From the NCBI RefSeq assembly GCF_030269545.1, contig NZ_BSTN01000011.1, forward strand, positions 124,001 through 188,000: DNA of 64,000 nt, given 5' to 3'. Below are positions 44,918 to 53,149 of the stretch, piece by piece. A program made the translations under genes and the position numbers. This stretch comes from Actinomadura sp. NBRC 104425 (GTDB lineage Bacteria > Actinomycetota > Actinomycetes > Streptosporangiales > Streptosporangiaceae). The notes beneath the pieces are model-generated. The model searched no databases. It was not told the origin of the DNA and worked only from the letters and a program-made list of their open reading frames with translations. How positions within the stretch are numbered: position 1 is the stretch's first letter; each line of letters starts with the position of its first letter.

Positions 44918-46242
44918 CGTCGATCAGCGGGAGCGGACCGGTGAAAAGCGCCTTCCGCCAACCCGTCCGCCTCGAAGGGGAGCGGGTGGTGGTGCGTCCG
45001 TTCGAGCCGGACGACGCCGCCGCCCTCATCGACGTGGTCAGGGCGGGCGAGGACATCCTGCCGCCGACCTTCCCGCGCGAGCCGAACCCCGACACCCTGG
45101 CCCCGTGGCCGGACGGACAAGTGCACCTTCCCCAGCGGGAGGGCACCGGCGTCCACTTCGCGGTGACCGACCGCGCCACCGGCGGTTTCGCCGGGACGAT
45201 CGGGCTGTTCCGCGTGGACTGGTCGCAGCTCACCTGCGAGGTCGGCTACGGCATGCGCCCGTCCTGGCGCGGACGCGGCTACGCCACCGAGGCGCTGACC
45301 CTCGTCTCGCGGTGGGCGCTGCGCACCTGCGGCCTGCACCGGATCGAGCTGCGCGCCCCGACCGCCGACCGCGGCTCCCTGCGCGTGGCCGAGAAAAGCG
45401 GCTTCCGGCGCGAGGGAGTCGCGCGCGGCGCCGAGCGCGGCATTGACGGCGAGCAGCGGGACCAGGCCGTCTACGCCCTCCTGCGCCCCGACCTGGACGA
45501 CGCGCCGCCCGGGCACCCGCCACGCCTGGTCGGCCTGGGAGTCGGGCCGGGCGACCCGGAGCTGGTCACCGCCAAGGCGGTGCGGATCCTGGGCGAGGCC
45601 GACGTGGTGCTGGTCCCGGTGATGTCGCTGGACGAGGAGGGCCGCGCCGAATCGGTCGTCCGCGCCTACACCGGCAAGGCCGAACGGGTCGTGTTCGCGC
45701 TGAACGACCGCGGCGGCGTCACCGGACGGCGGGCGGCGGCCTGGGATGGGGCGGCCGACCGCGTCCTGCGCGCCTTCGCCGACGGCGCGCGCACGGTCGC
45801 GTTCGCCACCATCGGCGACCCCAACGTCTACTCCACCTTCACCTACCTCGCCCAGACGGTGCGCGAGCGGCGTCCGGACACGGTCGTGGAGACCGTCCCC
45901 GGCATCACCGCCATGCAGGACCTGGCGGCGCGTTCGGGCACCGTGCTCGCCGAGGGCGCCGAGTCGGTGGGGCTGGTGCCGCTGACCGGTGGCGTGGCCG
46001 CGTTCCGCGCCGCCCTGGACGCCTGCGACACCGTCGTGGCCTACAAGTTCGGCTCGGTCGCCGACGAGGTGATCGGCGCGCTCAAGGACGCGGGACGGCT
46101 GGACGACGCCGTCTACGGCGCGCGGCTCGGCCTGCCCGGCGAGGACGTGCGGCCCGCACGCGACCTCGACGGGCCCGTCCCGTACCTGTCCACGCTGATC
46201 GTGCCGGGCCGCCGCACCACCCGAGGAGGAAAGATCGCATGA
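44914..46242 (+). CDS. cobI: GNAT acetyltransferase fused to precorrin-2 C20-methyltransferase (CobI/CbiL)
   Basis: A 442-residue single open frame. Residues about 20-191 are a RimJ/RimL-like GNAT domain: VVVRPFEPDD, the acetyl-CoA loop RPSWRGRGYATEAL (115-128) and EKSGFRREGV. After a 12-residue linker, residues 204-442 form a complete CobI: VGLGVGPGDPELVTAKAV, then FATIGDPNVYSTF and VPGITAMQDLAARSG. No ATG, GTG or TTG is in frame in the linker, so CobI cannot start by itself by usual rules. The ATG overlaps cobB (ATGA); GTG 44941 is an alternative start. CobI methylates C20 of precorrin-2 or cobalt-precorrin-2; the GNAT substrate is unknown. Confidence 0.9.
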   Translation: MTSISGSGPVKSAFRQPVRLEGERVVVRPFEPDDAAALIDVVRAGEDILPPTFPREPNPDTLAPWPDGQVHLPQREGTGVHFAVTDRATGGFAGTIGLFRVDWSQLTCEVGYGMRPSWRGRGYATEALTLVSRWALRTCGLHRIELRAPTADRGSLRVAEKSGFRREGVARGAERGIDGEQRDQAVYALLRPDLDDAPPGHPPRLVGLGVGPGDPELVTAKAVRILGEADVVLVPVMSLDEEGRAESVVRAYTGKAERVVFALNDRGGVTGRRAAAWDGAADRVLRAFADGARTVAFATIGDPNVYSTFTYLAQTVRERRPDTVVETVPGITAMQDLAARSGTVLAEGAESVGLVPLTGGVAAFRAALDACDTVVAYKFGSVADEVIGALKDAGRLDDAVYGARLGLPGEDVRPARDLDGPVPYLSTLIVPGRRTTRGGKIA

Positions 46243-47057
46243 CGGGCCCACGGGTGACCGGACGGGTGCTGTTCGTGGGCGCCGGGCCGGGCGCCGCCGA
46301 CCTGCTGACGTTCCGCGCGGCCCGCGCCATCGCCGCCGCCGACGTGGTGATCTGGGCGGCCAGCCTGGTGCACCCGGACGTGCTGGAGCACGCCCGCCCG
46401 GACGCGGAGATCGTCGACTCGGCGCGGCTGCCGATGGAGGGCGTCCTGCCGTACTACGAGCGCGCCGCCGCCGAGGGCCTCACCGTCGCCCGCGTCCACT
46501 CCGGCGATCCGGCGCTGTGGGGCGCGCTGCAGGAGCAGCTCGACCGCTGCCGCGAACTGGGCCTGGAGACCGAGGTGATCCCGGGCGTGTCCAGCTTCAG
46601 CGCGGTCGCGGCGGCCGTGCAGCGCGAGCTGACCGTCCCGGAGGTGGCGCAGTCGGTGATCCTGACCCGGCTGGGCGGAGGCAAGACGCCGATGCCGCCG
46701 GGGGAGGAGGTCCGCGAGTTCGCCCGGCACGGCGCGACCATGGCGCTGTTTCTGTCGGCGGCCCGGTCCGGGCAGCTGCAGGACGAGCTGCTGGAGGGCG
46801 GCTACCCCGAGGACACCCCCTGCGTGGTGGCCTACCGCTGCACCTGGCCGGACGAGCTGGTGCTCCGCTGCACGCTGGGCGAGCTGGCCGCCACCGTCAA
46901 GGCGCACAAGCTGTGGAAGCACACGCTGGTGCTGGTCGGCCCCGCCCTGGCCGCCGAGGGCACCCGCTCGCACCTGTACCACCCCGGTCATTTCCACGGT
47001 TTCCGGCGCGCCGAGCCCGCGGCCCGCCGCCGGCTCCGAGAGGCTCGACGCCCATGA
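46239..47057 (+). CDS. cobM: Precorrin-4 C11-methyltransferase CobM (CbiF)
   Basis: A 272-residue member of the tetrapyrrole methylase family. It begins GRVLFVGAGPGAADLLTFRAARAI, followed by VVIWAASLVHPDVLEHA and RVHSGDPALWGALQEQ, matching CobM/CbiF. It adds the C11 methyl during ring contraction intermediates. ATG overlaps the preceding stop by ATGA and a GAGGAAAG site lies upstream. Confidence 0.95.
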   Translation: MTGPRVTGRVLFVGAGPGAADLLTFRAARAIAAADVVIWAASLVHPDVLEHARPDAEIVDSARLPMEGVLPYYERAAAEGLTVARVHSGDPALWGALQEQLDRCRELGLETEVIPGVSSFSAVAAAVQRELTVPEVAQSVILTRLGGGKTPMPPGEEVREFARHGATMALFLSAARSGQLQDELLEGGYPEDTPCVVAYRCTWPDELVLRCTLGELAATVKAHKLWKHTLVLVGPALAAEGTRSHLYHPGHFHGFRRAEPAARRRLREARRP

Positions 47058-47073
47058 TCTGCGGAGGGCGGCC

Positions 47074-48297
47074 ATGAGCGACGACGGCAGGGAGCTTCGG
47101 GAACCGGACCTGCCGCGCACGATGAAGGCGCGGCGGAAGGCGCTGCGGACGGGCTGGACGACCGGCACGTGCGCGTCGGCGGCGGCCAAGGCGGCGACGC
47201 GGCTGCTGCGCGGCGGGGATCCGCCCGGGTACGTGGAGGTCGCGCTGCCGTCCGGCAACCGGGTCACGTTCCGGGTGGAGGAGGCCGGCGTGGACGCCGG
47301 GCGCGGCCGGGCGCGGGCGGTGGTGGTCAAGGACGCCGGCGACGACCCAGACGTCACGCACGGCGCGCACATCACCGCGGACGTGTCGTGGCGGGGCGAG
47401 CCGGGCCTGGACCTGGACGGCGGCGAGGGCGTCGGCGTGGTCACCAAACCGGGCCTGGGCCTGGAGCTCGGCGGCCCGGCGATCAACCCCGTCCCGCGCA
47501 AGATGATCACGCAGGCGGTGGCGGAGGCGCTGGCCGGCGCGCCGCTGGACGGCCCGCCCGACCCGCGCGCGGTCGCCGACCCCGCGACCGGGCGGGGCGT
47601 CCGCGTGGTGATCTCGGTGCCCGAAGGGGAGCGGATGGCGCGCAAGACCACCAACCGGCGCCTGGGCATCCTCGGCGGCATCTCCATCCTCGGCACGACC
47701 GGCATCGTCCGGCCGTTCTCCACCGCGTCGTGGCGGGCCAGCGTCGAGCAGGCGGTGTCGGTCATGGCGGCGCAGGGCGAGACGACGCTGGTGCTGTGCA
47801 CGGGCGGCCGCACCGAGAAGGGCGCGATGAGGCTGCTGCCGCGCCTGCCCGAGGTGTGCTTCGTGGAGGTCGGCGACTTCACCGGGGCGGCGCTGCGCCG
47901 CGCGGTCGAGCACGGGCTGACGCAGGTGGTGTTCGTCGGCATGGCGGGCAAGCTCACCAAGCTCGCCTCCGGGGTGCTGATGACGCACTACACGCGCTCG
48001 CGCATCGACACCGGCCTGCTCGGCGAGATCACCGCGGCGATGGGCGGGCCGCCGGAACTGGCCGAGCGGGTCGCCGCCGCCAACACCGCCCGGCACGCCT
48101 ACGAGCTGTGGGAGGAGGCCGGGCTGCTGGGGCCGTGCGGGCGGGAGCTGTGCCGCCGCGTCGCCGGGGTGCTGGAGCGCTTCGCCGCCGAGGCCGCCGG
48201 CGGGGGCCGCAGCCCGATCGCCGCCCAGGTGGTGCTGGTCGACTTCACCGGCGAGCGCATGGTCGGCATGTACGGGCGGGTGGCGCGGCAGCGGTGA
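47074..48297 (+). CDS. cbiD: Cobalt-precorrin-5B C1-methyltransferase CbiD
   Basis: A 407-residue protein. The N-terminal LRTGWTTGTCASAAAKAA block and NPVPRKMITQAVAEAL, ISVPEGERMARKTTNRRLGILGGIS and FVGMAGKLTKLASG are CbiD hallmarks. It installs the C1 methyl on cobalt-precorrin-5A product in the early-cobalt route. Its presence argues for that route, although late-route CobN is also encoded. Its stop overlaps the cobL start (GTGA). Confidence 0.94.
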   Translation: MSDDGRELREPDLPRTMKARRKALRTGWTTGTCASAAAKAATRLLRGGDPPGYVEVALPSGNRVTFRVEEAGVDAGRGRARAVVVKDAGDDPDVTHGAHITADVSWRGEPGLDLDGGEGVGVVTKPGLGLELGGPAINPVPRKMITQAVAEALAGAPLDGPPDPRAVADPATGRGVRVVISVPEGERMARKTTNRRLGILGGISILGTTGIVRPFSTASWRASVEQAVSVMAAQGETTLVLCTGGRTEKGAMRLLPRLPEVCFVEVGDFTGAALRRAVEHGLTQVVFVGMAGKLTKLASGVLMTHYTRSRIDTGLLGEITAAMGGPPELAERVAAANTARHAYELWEEAGLLGPCGRELCRRVAGVLERFAAEAAGGGRSPIAAQVVLVDFTGERMVGMYGRVARQR

Positions 48298-49592
48298 AAG
48301 CCATGATCACGGTGATCGGATACGACGGGTCGCCGCTGCCCGACGCGGCCCGCACCGCCCTGGAGGGCGCTGCGCTCGTCGTGGGCGGCGCCCGGAACCT
48401 GGCGGCCGTCCCCGTTCCCGACACGGCCCGCCGCGTCGTCCTGGGCGACCTCGCCGCCGCCCTGGACGAGATCGACGCCGCCGGGGCCGAGACGAACGTC
48501 GCGGTGGTGGCCAGCGGCGACCCGGGGTTCTTCGGCATCGTGCGGGCGCTGCGGGAGCGGGGGCACCGCCCGCTCGTGCTCCCGGCGCTGTCGTCGGTGG
48601 CGCGGGCGTTCGCGCGCGCCGGACTGCCCTGGGACGATGCGCTGGTGGTGTCCGCGCACGGACGCCAGTCGCGCCGCGCCGTGAACGCGTGCCGGGCCCA
48701 CCCCAAGGTCGCCGTGCTGACCGCCCCGGGCTTCGGGCCCGCCGAACTGGCGCGCGAGCTGTTCCCCCAGACGCCCCGCACGTTCGTGGTGTGCGAGAAC
48801 CTGGGCGAGCCCGACGAACGCGTGGTGCACGTGCGTCCCGCCGAGGCCACCACGCGGCCCTGGCGCGACCCCAATGTCGTGCTGGTGCTGGACCCGTCCC
48901 GTTCGGTCGGCGCCAAGGGATGGATCGCCGGGACGCCGCCGGGCCCCGCGGGCTGGGCGCTGCCGGAGGAGGCGTTCGACCACCGCGACTCGATGGTGAC
49001 CAAGGCGGAGGTGCGGGCGTTCGCACTGGCCAAGCTCGGGCCGCGCGTGGGCGACATGGTGTGGGACGTGGGCGCCGGCAGCGGTTCCGTGGCGATCGAA
49101 TGCGCCCGCTTCGGCGCCGCCGTGGTGGCCGTCGACCGGGACGCGGCGTCGTGCGAACGCATCCGCGCCAACGTGCGCGCGCACGGGGTGAAGGTCGCCG
49201 TGTCCCGGGGGGAGGCCCCCCGCGTGCTGGAGCACCTCCCCGAGCCCGACGCGGTGTTCGTCGGGGGCGGCGGGCCGCAGGTGGTGCGCGCGTGCGCGGC
49301 CCGGGCGCTGCGCACCGTCGTCGTCGCGCTGGCGGCCGCGGAACGCCTGCGGCCGACCCTGGACGCCCTCACCGCCGAGGGCCTTACCGCCCAGGCCGTC
49401 CAACTCCAGGCCAACCGGCTGTCCCCCCTGCCCGGGGACGTGCACCGCCTGGCCGCGACCAACCCGGTGTTCGTGGTGTGGGGCGACCGCGAGCCGCCCC
49501 CCATGCCCTCTGCCCGCAACCACCGCGCGGCGCGCCGCCCCCAGACCATCGCCGAACTTCCGGACGACAGCCACACGAGGAGCGCACAGTGA
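48294..49592 (+). CDS. cobL: Precorrin-6Y C5,15-methyltransferase (decarboxylating) CobL (CbiE-CbiT)
   Basis: A 432-residue fused enzyme. Residues about 1-200 form the CbiE tetrapyrrole-methylase domain (ITVIGYDGSPLPDAA, VASGDPGFFGIVRAL). Residues about 230-400 form the CbiT domain, a Rossmann methyltransferase (DMVWDVGAGSGSVAIECAR, VFVGGGGPQVV). It methylates C5 and C15 and decarboxylates the C12 acetate. GTG 48294 overlaps cbiD; ATG 48303 is an alternative. The last about 35 residues are basic and unstructured. Confidence 0.94.
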   Translation: MKAMITVIGYDGSPLPDAARTALEGAALVVGGARNLAAVPVPDTARRVVLGDLAAALDEIDAAGAETNVAVVASGDPGFFGIVRALRERGHRPLVLPALSSVARAFARAGLPWDDALVVSAHGRQSRRAVNACRAHPKVAVLTAPGFGPAELARELFPQTPRTFVVCENLGEPDERVVHVRPAEATTRPWRDPNVVLVLDPSRSVGAKGWIAGTPPGPAGWALPEEAFDHRDSMVTKAEVRAFALAKLGPRVGDMVWDVGAGSGSVAIECARFGAAVVAVDRDAASCERIRANVRAHGVKVAVSRGEAPRVLEHLPEPDAVFVGGGGPQVVRACAARALRTVVVALAAAERLRPTLDALTAEGLTAQAVQLQANRLSPLPGDVHRLAATNPVFVVWGDREPPPMPSARNHRAARRPQTIAELPDDSHTRSAQ

Positions 49593-51343
49593 CGATCGGC
49601 ATAGTCGCGGCCACCGCGGGCGGCCGCACCGCCGCCGACGCGCTCGCCGCCGCCTGGCCCGGCCAGGTGCGCCTGTTCACCGACGTCAAGGCCGCCGACG
49701 GGCTGCGCGAGGCGTGGCGGACGTGCGACGCCATCGTCAGCTTCCTGGCCGTGGGCGCGACGGTGCGCGTGCTGGCGCCGCTGCTGGAACGCAAGGCGAC
49801 CGACCCTGCCGTGGTGTGCGTGGACGAGGGCATGCAGTTCGCCGTCGCTCTGCTCGGCGGCCACCACGGCGCCAACGAGCTCACCCACCGGCTGGCCGGC
49901 GTGCTCGGCTGCACCCCCGTCGTCACCACCGCCAGCGACCAGGCCAACGTCACGCCCCTGGACTCCTACGGCGCCGACCTCGGCTTCACCGTGCACAACC
50001 CCGACATGCTCCCCTACGTCGGCGCGGCCGTGCTGTCCGGCGAGCCGGTGCTGCTGGAGGGCGCCGACGACTGGCCGCTGCCCCCGCTGCCGCCCAACGT
50101 CCGCCCGTGGTTCGACGACGCCGGTCCGTCCGTCGGGATCCTGGTCACCGACGGCGCCGAGATCGAGTGCGTGTGCCACGAGGACTGGTTCGGCAACCGG
50201 CTCGTCTACCGGCCCCCGTCGCTGGTCGTCGGCGTCGGGTCGGCGCGCGGCGTCGCCGCCGACGAGATCGACGAGCTGATCGGCCTGGCGCTGGACATAC
50301 CGGGCCTGGCCGCGGAGTCGGTGCGCTGCCTGGCGACCGTCGACCGCAAGGCCGACGAGGAGGGCATCCTGGAGGCGGCGCGGCGGCGCGGCTGGCAGGT
50401 CGTCGCCTACCCGGCCGAGGTGCTCGCCCGCGTCGAGGTGCCCAACCCGTCGCCGGTCGTGGCGGCCGAGGTCGGCACGCCCAGCGTCGCCGAGGCGGCC
50501 GCCCTGCACGCGGCCCGCACCTTCGGCCGCGCCGCCGAGCTGGTCACCGAGAAGACCAAGTCGGCCAACGCCACCGCCGCCGTCGCCCGGCTGCGGCCGC
50601 GCGGGCGGCTGAGCATCGTCGGGCTCGGACCGGGCGCCCGCGACCTGCTCACCCCGCGCGCCGCCGAGACGCTGCGGCGCTCGTCGGTCGTGGTCGGCCT
50701 GGACCAGTACCTCGACCAGGTCCGCGACCTGCTGCGCCCCGGCACGCGCGTGCTCGGCAGCGGGCTCGGCCGGGAGGAGGAACGCGCGCGCACCGCCGTG
50801 CGGGAGGCCGCGGCCGGACGCGCCGTCGCGCTCATCGGCTCCGGCGACGCCGGCGTGTACGCGATGGCGAGCCCCGCGCTGGAGATGCTCGCCGCGGAAG
50901 GCGCCGCGCACGCCGTGGACGTCGACGGCGTTCCCGGCATCACCGCCGCTGCGGCCGCGTCCGCCCTGCTCGGCGCGCCGCTGGGGCACGACCACGCCTA
51001 CGTGTCGCTGTCGGACCTGCACACACCCTGGGAGGTCATCGAACGCCGCGTCCACGCCGCCGCCGAGGGCGACTTCACCGTCTGCTTCTACAACCCGCGC
51101 AGCCGCGCCCGCGACTGGCAACTGGCCGAGGCGCTGCGCATCCTGGCCGGGCACCGCCCGCCGCACACCCCGGTGGGCCTGGTCCGCAACGCCACCCGCC
51201 CGGACGAGTCGGTCACCCTCACCACGCTCGCGGACGTGGACCCCGCGCAGGCCGACATGTACACCGTCGTCCTGGTCGGCTCCAGCCGCAGCCGGGCCAT
51301 GGCGGGCCGCTTCGTCACCCCCCGGGGCTACCGATGGGCGTAG
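49589..51343 (+). CDS. cbiGH: CbiG-CobJ (CbiH) fusion: cobalt-precorrin-5A hydrolase and precorrin-3B C17-methyltransferase
   Basis: A 584-residue bifunctional protein. CbiG occupies about residues 1-325, with FLAVGATVRVLAPLL, GGHHGANELTHRLA and a late VGVGSARG/VRCLATVDRKADEEG region. CobJ/CbiH occupies about 340-584: LSIVGLGPGARDLLTPRAAE, GSGDAGVYAMASP, YVSLSDLHTPWEVIERR. It carries C17 methylation with ring contraction and opening of the delta-lactone, steps specific to the early-cobalt route when CbiG is present. GTG follows GAGGAG. Confidence 0.94.
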   Translation: MTIGIVAATAGGRTAADALAAAWPGQVRLFTDVKAADGLREAWRTCDAIVSFLAVGATVRVLAPLLERKATDPAVVCVDEGMQFAVALLGGHHGANELTHRLAGVLGCTPVVTTASDQANVTPLDSYGADLGFTVHNPDMLPYVGAAVLSGEPVLLEGADDWPLPPLPPNVRPWFDDAGPSVGILVTDGAEIECVCHEDWFGNRLVYRPPSLVVGVGSARGVAADEIDELIGLALDIPGLAAESVRCLATVDRKADEEGILEAARRRGWQVVAYPAEVLARVEVPNPSPVVAAEVGTPSVAEAAALHAARTFGRAAELVTEKTKSANATAAVARLRPRGRLSIVGLGPGARDLLTPRAAETLRRSSVVVGLDQYLDQVRDLLRPGTRVLGSGLGREEERARTAVREAAAGRAVALIGSGDAGVYAMASPALEMLAAEGAAHAVDVDGVPGITAAAAASALLGAPLGHDHAYVSLSDLHTPWEVIERRVHAAAEGDFTVCFYNPRSRARDWQLAEALRILAGHRPPHTPVGLVRNATRPDESVTLTTLADVDPAQADMYTVVLVGSSRSRAMAGRFVTPRGYRWA

Positions 51344-51567
51344 CAGACGCACCCCGACGGGACGCACGCCGCCGGGGCGCGCGCCGTGACAGGCTTGGCG
51401 TGATCGTCACGGACCGGTGCCGAGGATGCGGCGCGTGCCTGCTCACCTGCCCCGAACACGCGATCCGCCCGCACGGGCAGCCGCTGCAGGTGCTGGACGC
51501 GCTGTGCACCGGCTGTGGCGAGTGCATCGAGGTATGCCCCGCCGACGCCATCGAGGAGTGCCCATGA
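51334..51567 (+). CDS. 2[4Fe-4S] ferredoxin within the cob operon
   Basis: A 77-residue protein with two CxxCxxCxxxCP clusters (CRGCGACLLTCP and CTGCGECIEVCP). ATG 51334 overlaps the end of cbiGH by 10 bp and its stop overlaps cobH by ATGA; a GTG at 51400 would give 55 residues without the basic N-terminal leader. It may deliver low-potential electrons to a corrin reductase, to cobalt reduction before adenosylation, or to CbiX. Role is inferred only from position. Confidence 0.88.
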   Translation: MGVADAPRRDARRRGARRDRLGVIVTDRCRGCGACLLTCPEHAIRPHGQPLQVLDALCTGCGECIEVCPADAIEECP

Positions 51568-52178
51568 GCGCGCGCCAGCCCCACCCCATCGAGGTGCGGT
51601 CCTACGAGATCCTGCGGTCCCGCGTCGACCTGTCGCCGATGCCGCCGCTGTGGCGCGCCGTGGCCGAACGGGTCATCCACGCCAGCGCCGACCTGGAGTA
51701 CGCGGTGGACCTGGTCACCACGGAAGAGCACCTGGCGCGCGGCCTGGCGGCGCTGCGCTCGGGCGCGCCGATCGTCACCGACGTGGGCATGGTCGCCGCC
51801 GGCATCACCGAACGCCAGACGCTGTGCCACATCGGCGACCCGGCCGCCGCCCGGCTGGCGCGCGCGGCGGGCATCACCCGCTCGGCCGCCGCCGTCCGCC
51901 TCTCCTACGCCGAGGTCGGCCCGGGCGCGGTGTGGGTCGTCGGCTGCGCCCCCACCGCCCTGTTCGAGATCATCGAACGCAAGGTCGCGCCCGCGCTGGT
52001 CATCGGGCTGCCGGTCGGGTTCGTCGGCGCCGCCGAGGCCAAGGAGGCGCTGCGCGCCAGCGGCCTGCCCCAGCTCAGCAACGTCTCGGAGAAGGGCGGC
52101 TCCGCGGTCGCGGCGGCGGCCGCCAACGCGCTCCTCTACTACGAGGGGGACCCCGTGACAACGCAGGAAACCTCATGA
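51564..52178 (+). CDS. cobH: Precorrin-8X methylmutase CobH (CbiC)
   Basis: A 204-residue enzyme that moves the C11 methyl to C12 to give (hydrogeno)byrinic acid. It shows HPIEVRSYEILRSRVD, TDVGMVAAGI, RSAAAVRL and GAVWVVGCAPTALFEI, then GLPVGFVGAAEAKEAL. ATG overlaps the ferredoxin stop and the stop overlaps the cbiX start. Confidence 0.95.
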   Translation: MSARQPHPIEVRSYEILRSRVDLSPMPPLWRAVAERVIHASADLEYAVDLVTTEEHLARGLAALRSGAPIVTDVGMVAAGITERQTLCHIGDPAAARLARAAGITRSAAAVRLSYAEVGPGAVWVVGCAPTALFEIIERKVAPALVIGLPVGFVGAAEAKEALRASGLPQLSNVSEKGGSAVAAAAANALLYYEGDPVTTQETS

Positions 52179-53149
52179 CAGCGCAGGAACAGGACCGCGG
52201 CGCGCCCCGGGCGCGCCGGAGCAGAACGGGGAACGCAGTGAAACCGCCCATGCTGGTGGTCGGACACGGTACGCGGGACGAGGCGGGCGTCGCGGAGTTC
52301 GGCAGGTTCGTCGAACGGTTGCGCCGCCGGATGGCGGTGGACGTGGCGGGCGGGTTCATCGAACTGTCCCCGCCGCCGCTGACGGAGGCGGTCGCCGACC
52401 TCTACGGCAGCGGCCACCGCTCCCTGACCGCCGTGCCGCTGGTGCTGGTGTCGGCCGGGCACGGCAAGGGCGACATTCCCGGGGCCATGGCACGCGAGCT
52501 GGTGCGCCACCCCGGCCTGTCGTACCGCTACGGCCGCCCCCTGGGGCCGCACCCGACCCTGCTGGCCCTGTTGCAGGAACGCCTGGACGCGGTGCTGCCC
52601 GACGCGGACCGCACGCCCGACACGGCGGTGCTGCTGGTCGGCCGGGGATCGACCGACCCCGACGCCAACGCCGAGGTGCACAAGGTCGCCCGGCTGTTCT
52701 GGGAGGGACGCGGCGCCTCCGGCCTCGACCAGGGGCACGGGCTGCTGTGCGTGGAACCGGCGTTCATCTCCCTGGCGCGCCCCAGCGTCACCGAGGGACT
52801 GGAACGTTGCCGGAGGCTGGGCGCACACCGCGTCGTCGTGCTGCCCTACTTCCTGTTCCCGGGCGTGCTCCCCGACCGCGTGGCCGACGAGGCCCGCGCC
52901 TACGGCGCCGCGCACCCGGACGTGGACGTGCGCGTCGCCGACGTCATCGGCGACTGCGACGGACTGGCGGACGTGGTGGCCGAACGCTACGAGGAGGCCC
53001 TCGCCGGAGATCTGCGCATGAACTGCGACACCTGCGTCTACCGCGTCGCCCTGCCCGGCTTCGAGGACCGCGTCGGCGCCCCCCAGACCCCGCACCACCA
53101 CCCCGACGACCCCTCCGCCCACGGACACGGACACGCCCATGCGCACTGA
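52175..53149 (+). CDS. cbiX: Sirohydrochlorin cobaltochelatase CbiX
   Basis: A 324-residue long-type CbiX that inserts cobalt early into sirohydrochlorin. The first chelatase half has LVVGHGTRDEAGVAEF and the metal histidine in SAGHGKGDIP; the second half has LLVGRGSTDPDANAEV. The C-terminus carries NCDTCVYR, a cysteine pair seen in Fe-S-containing CbiX, and a histidine-rich tail (HHHP ... HGHGHAHAH) probably used to hold cobalt. ATG 52175 has AGGAAA upstream; GTG 52238 starts right before the first strand and is an alternative. It overlaps both neighbours. Confidence 0.92.
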   Translation: MTAQEQDRGAPRARRSRTGNAVKPPMLVVGHGTRDEAGVAEFGRFVERLRRRMAVDVAGGFIELSPPPLTEAVADLYGSGHRSLTAVPLVLVSAGHGKGDIPGAMARELVRHPGLSYRYGRPLGPHPTLLALLQERLDAVLPDADRTPDTAVLLVGRGSTDPDANAEVHKVARLFWEGRGASGLDQGHGLLCVEPAFISLARPSVTEGLERCRRLGAHRVVVLPYFLFPGVLPDRVADEARAYGAAHPDVDVRVADVIGDCDGLADVVAERYEEALAGDLRMNCDTCVYRVALPGFEDRVGAPQTPHHHPDDPSAHGHGHAHAH

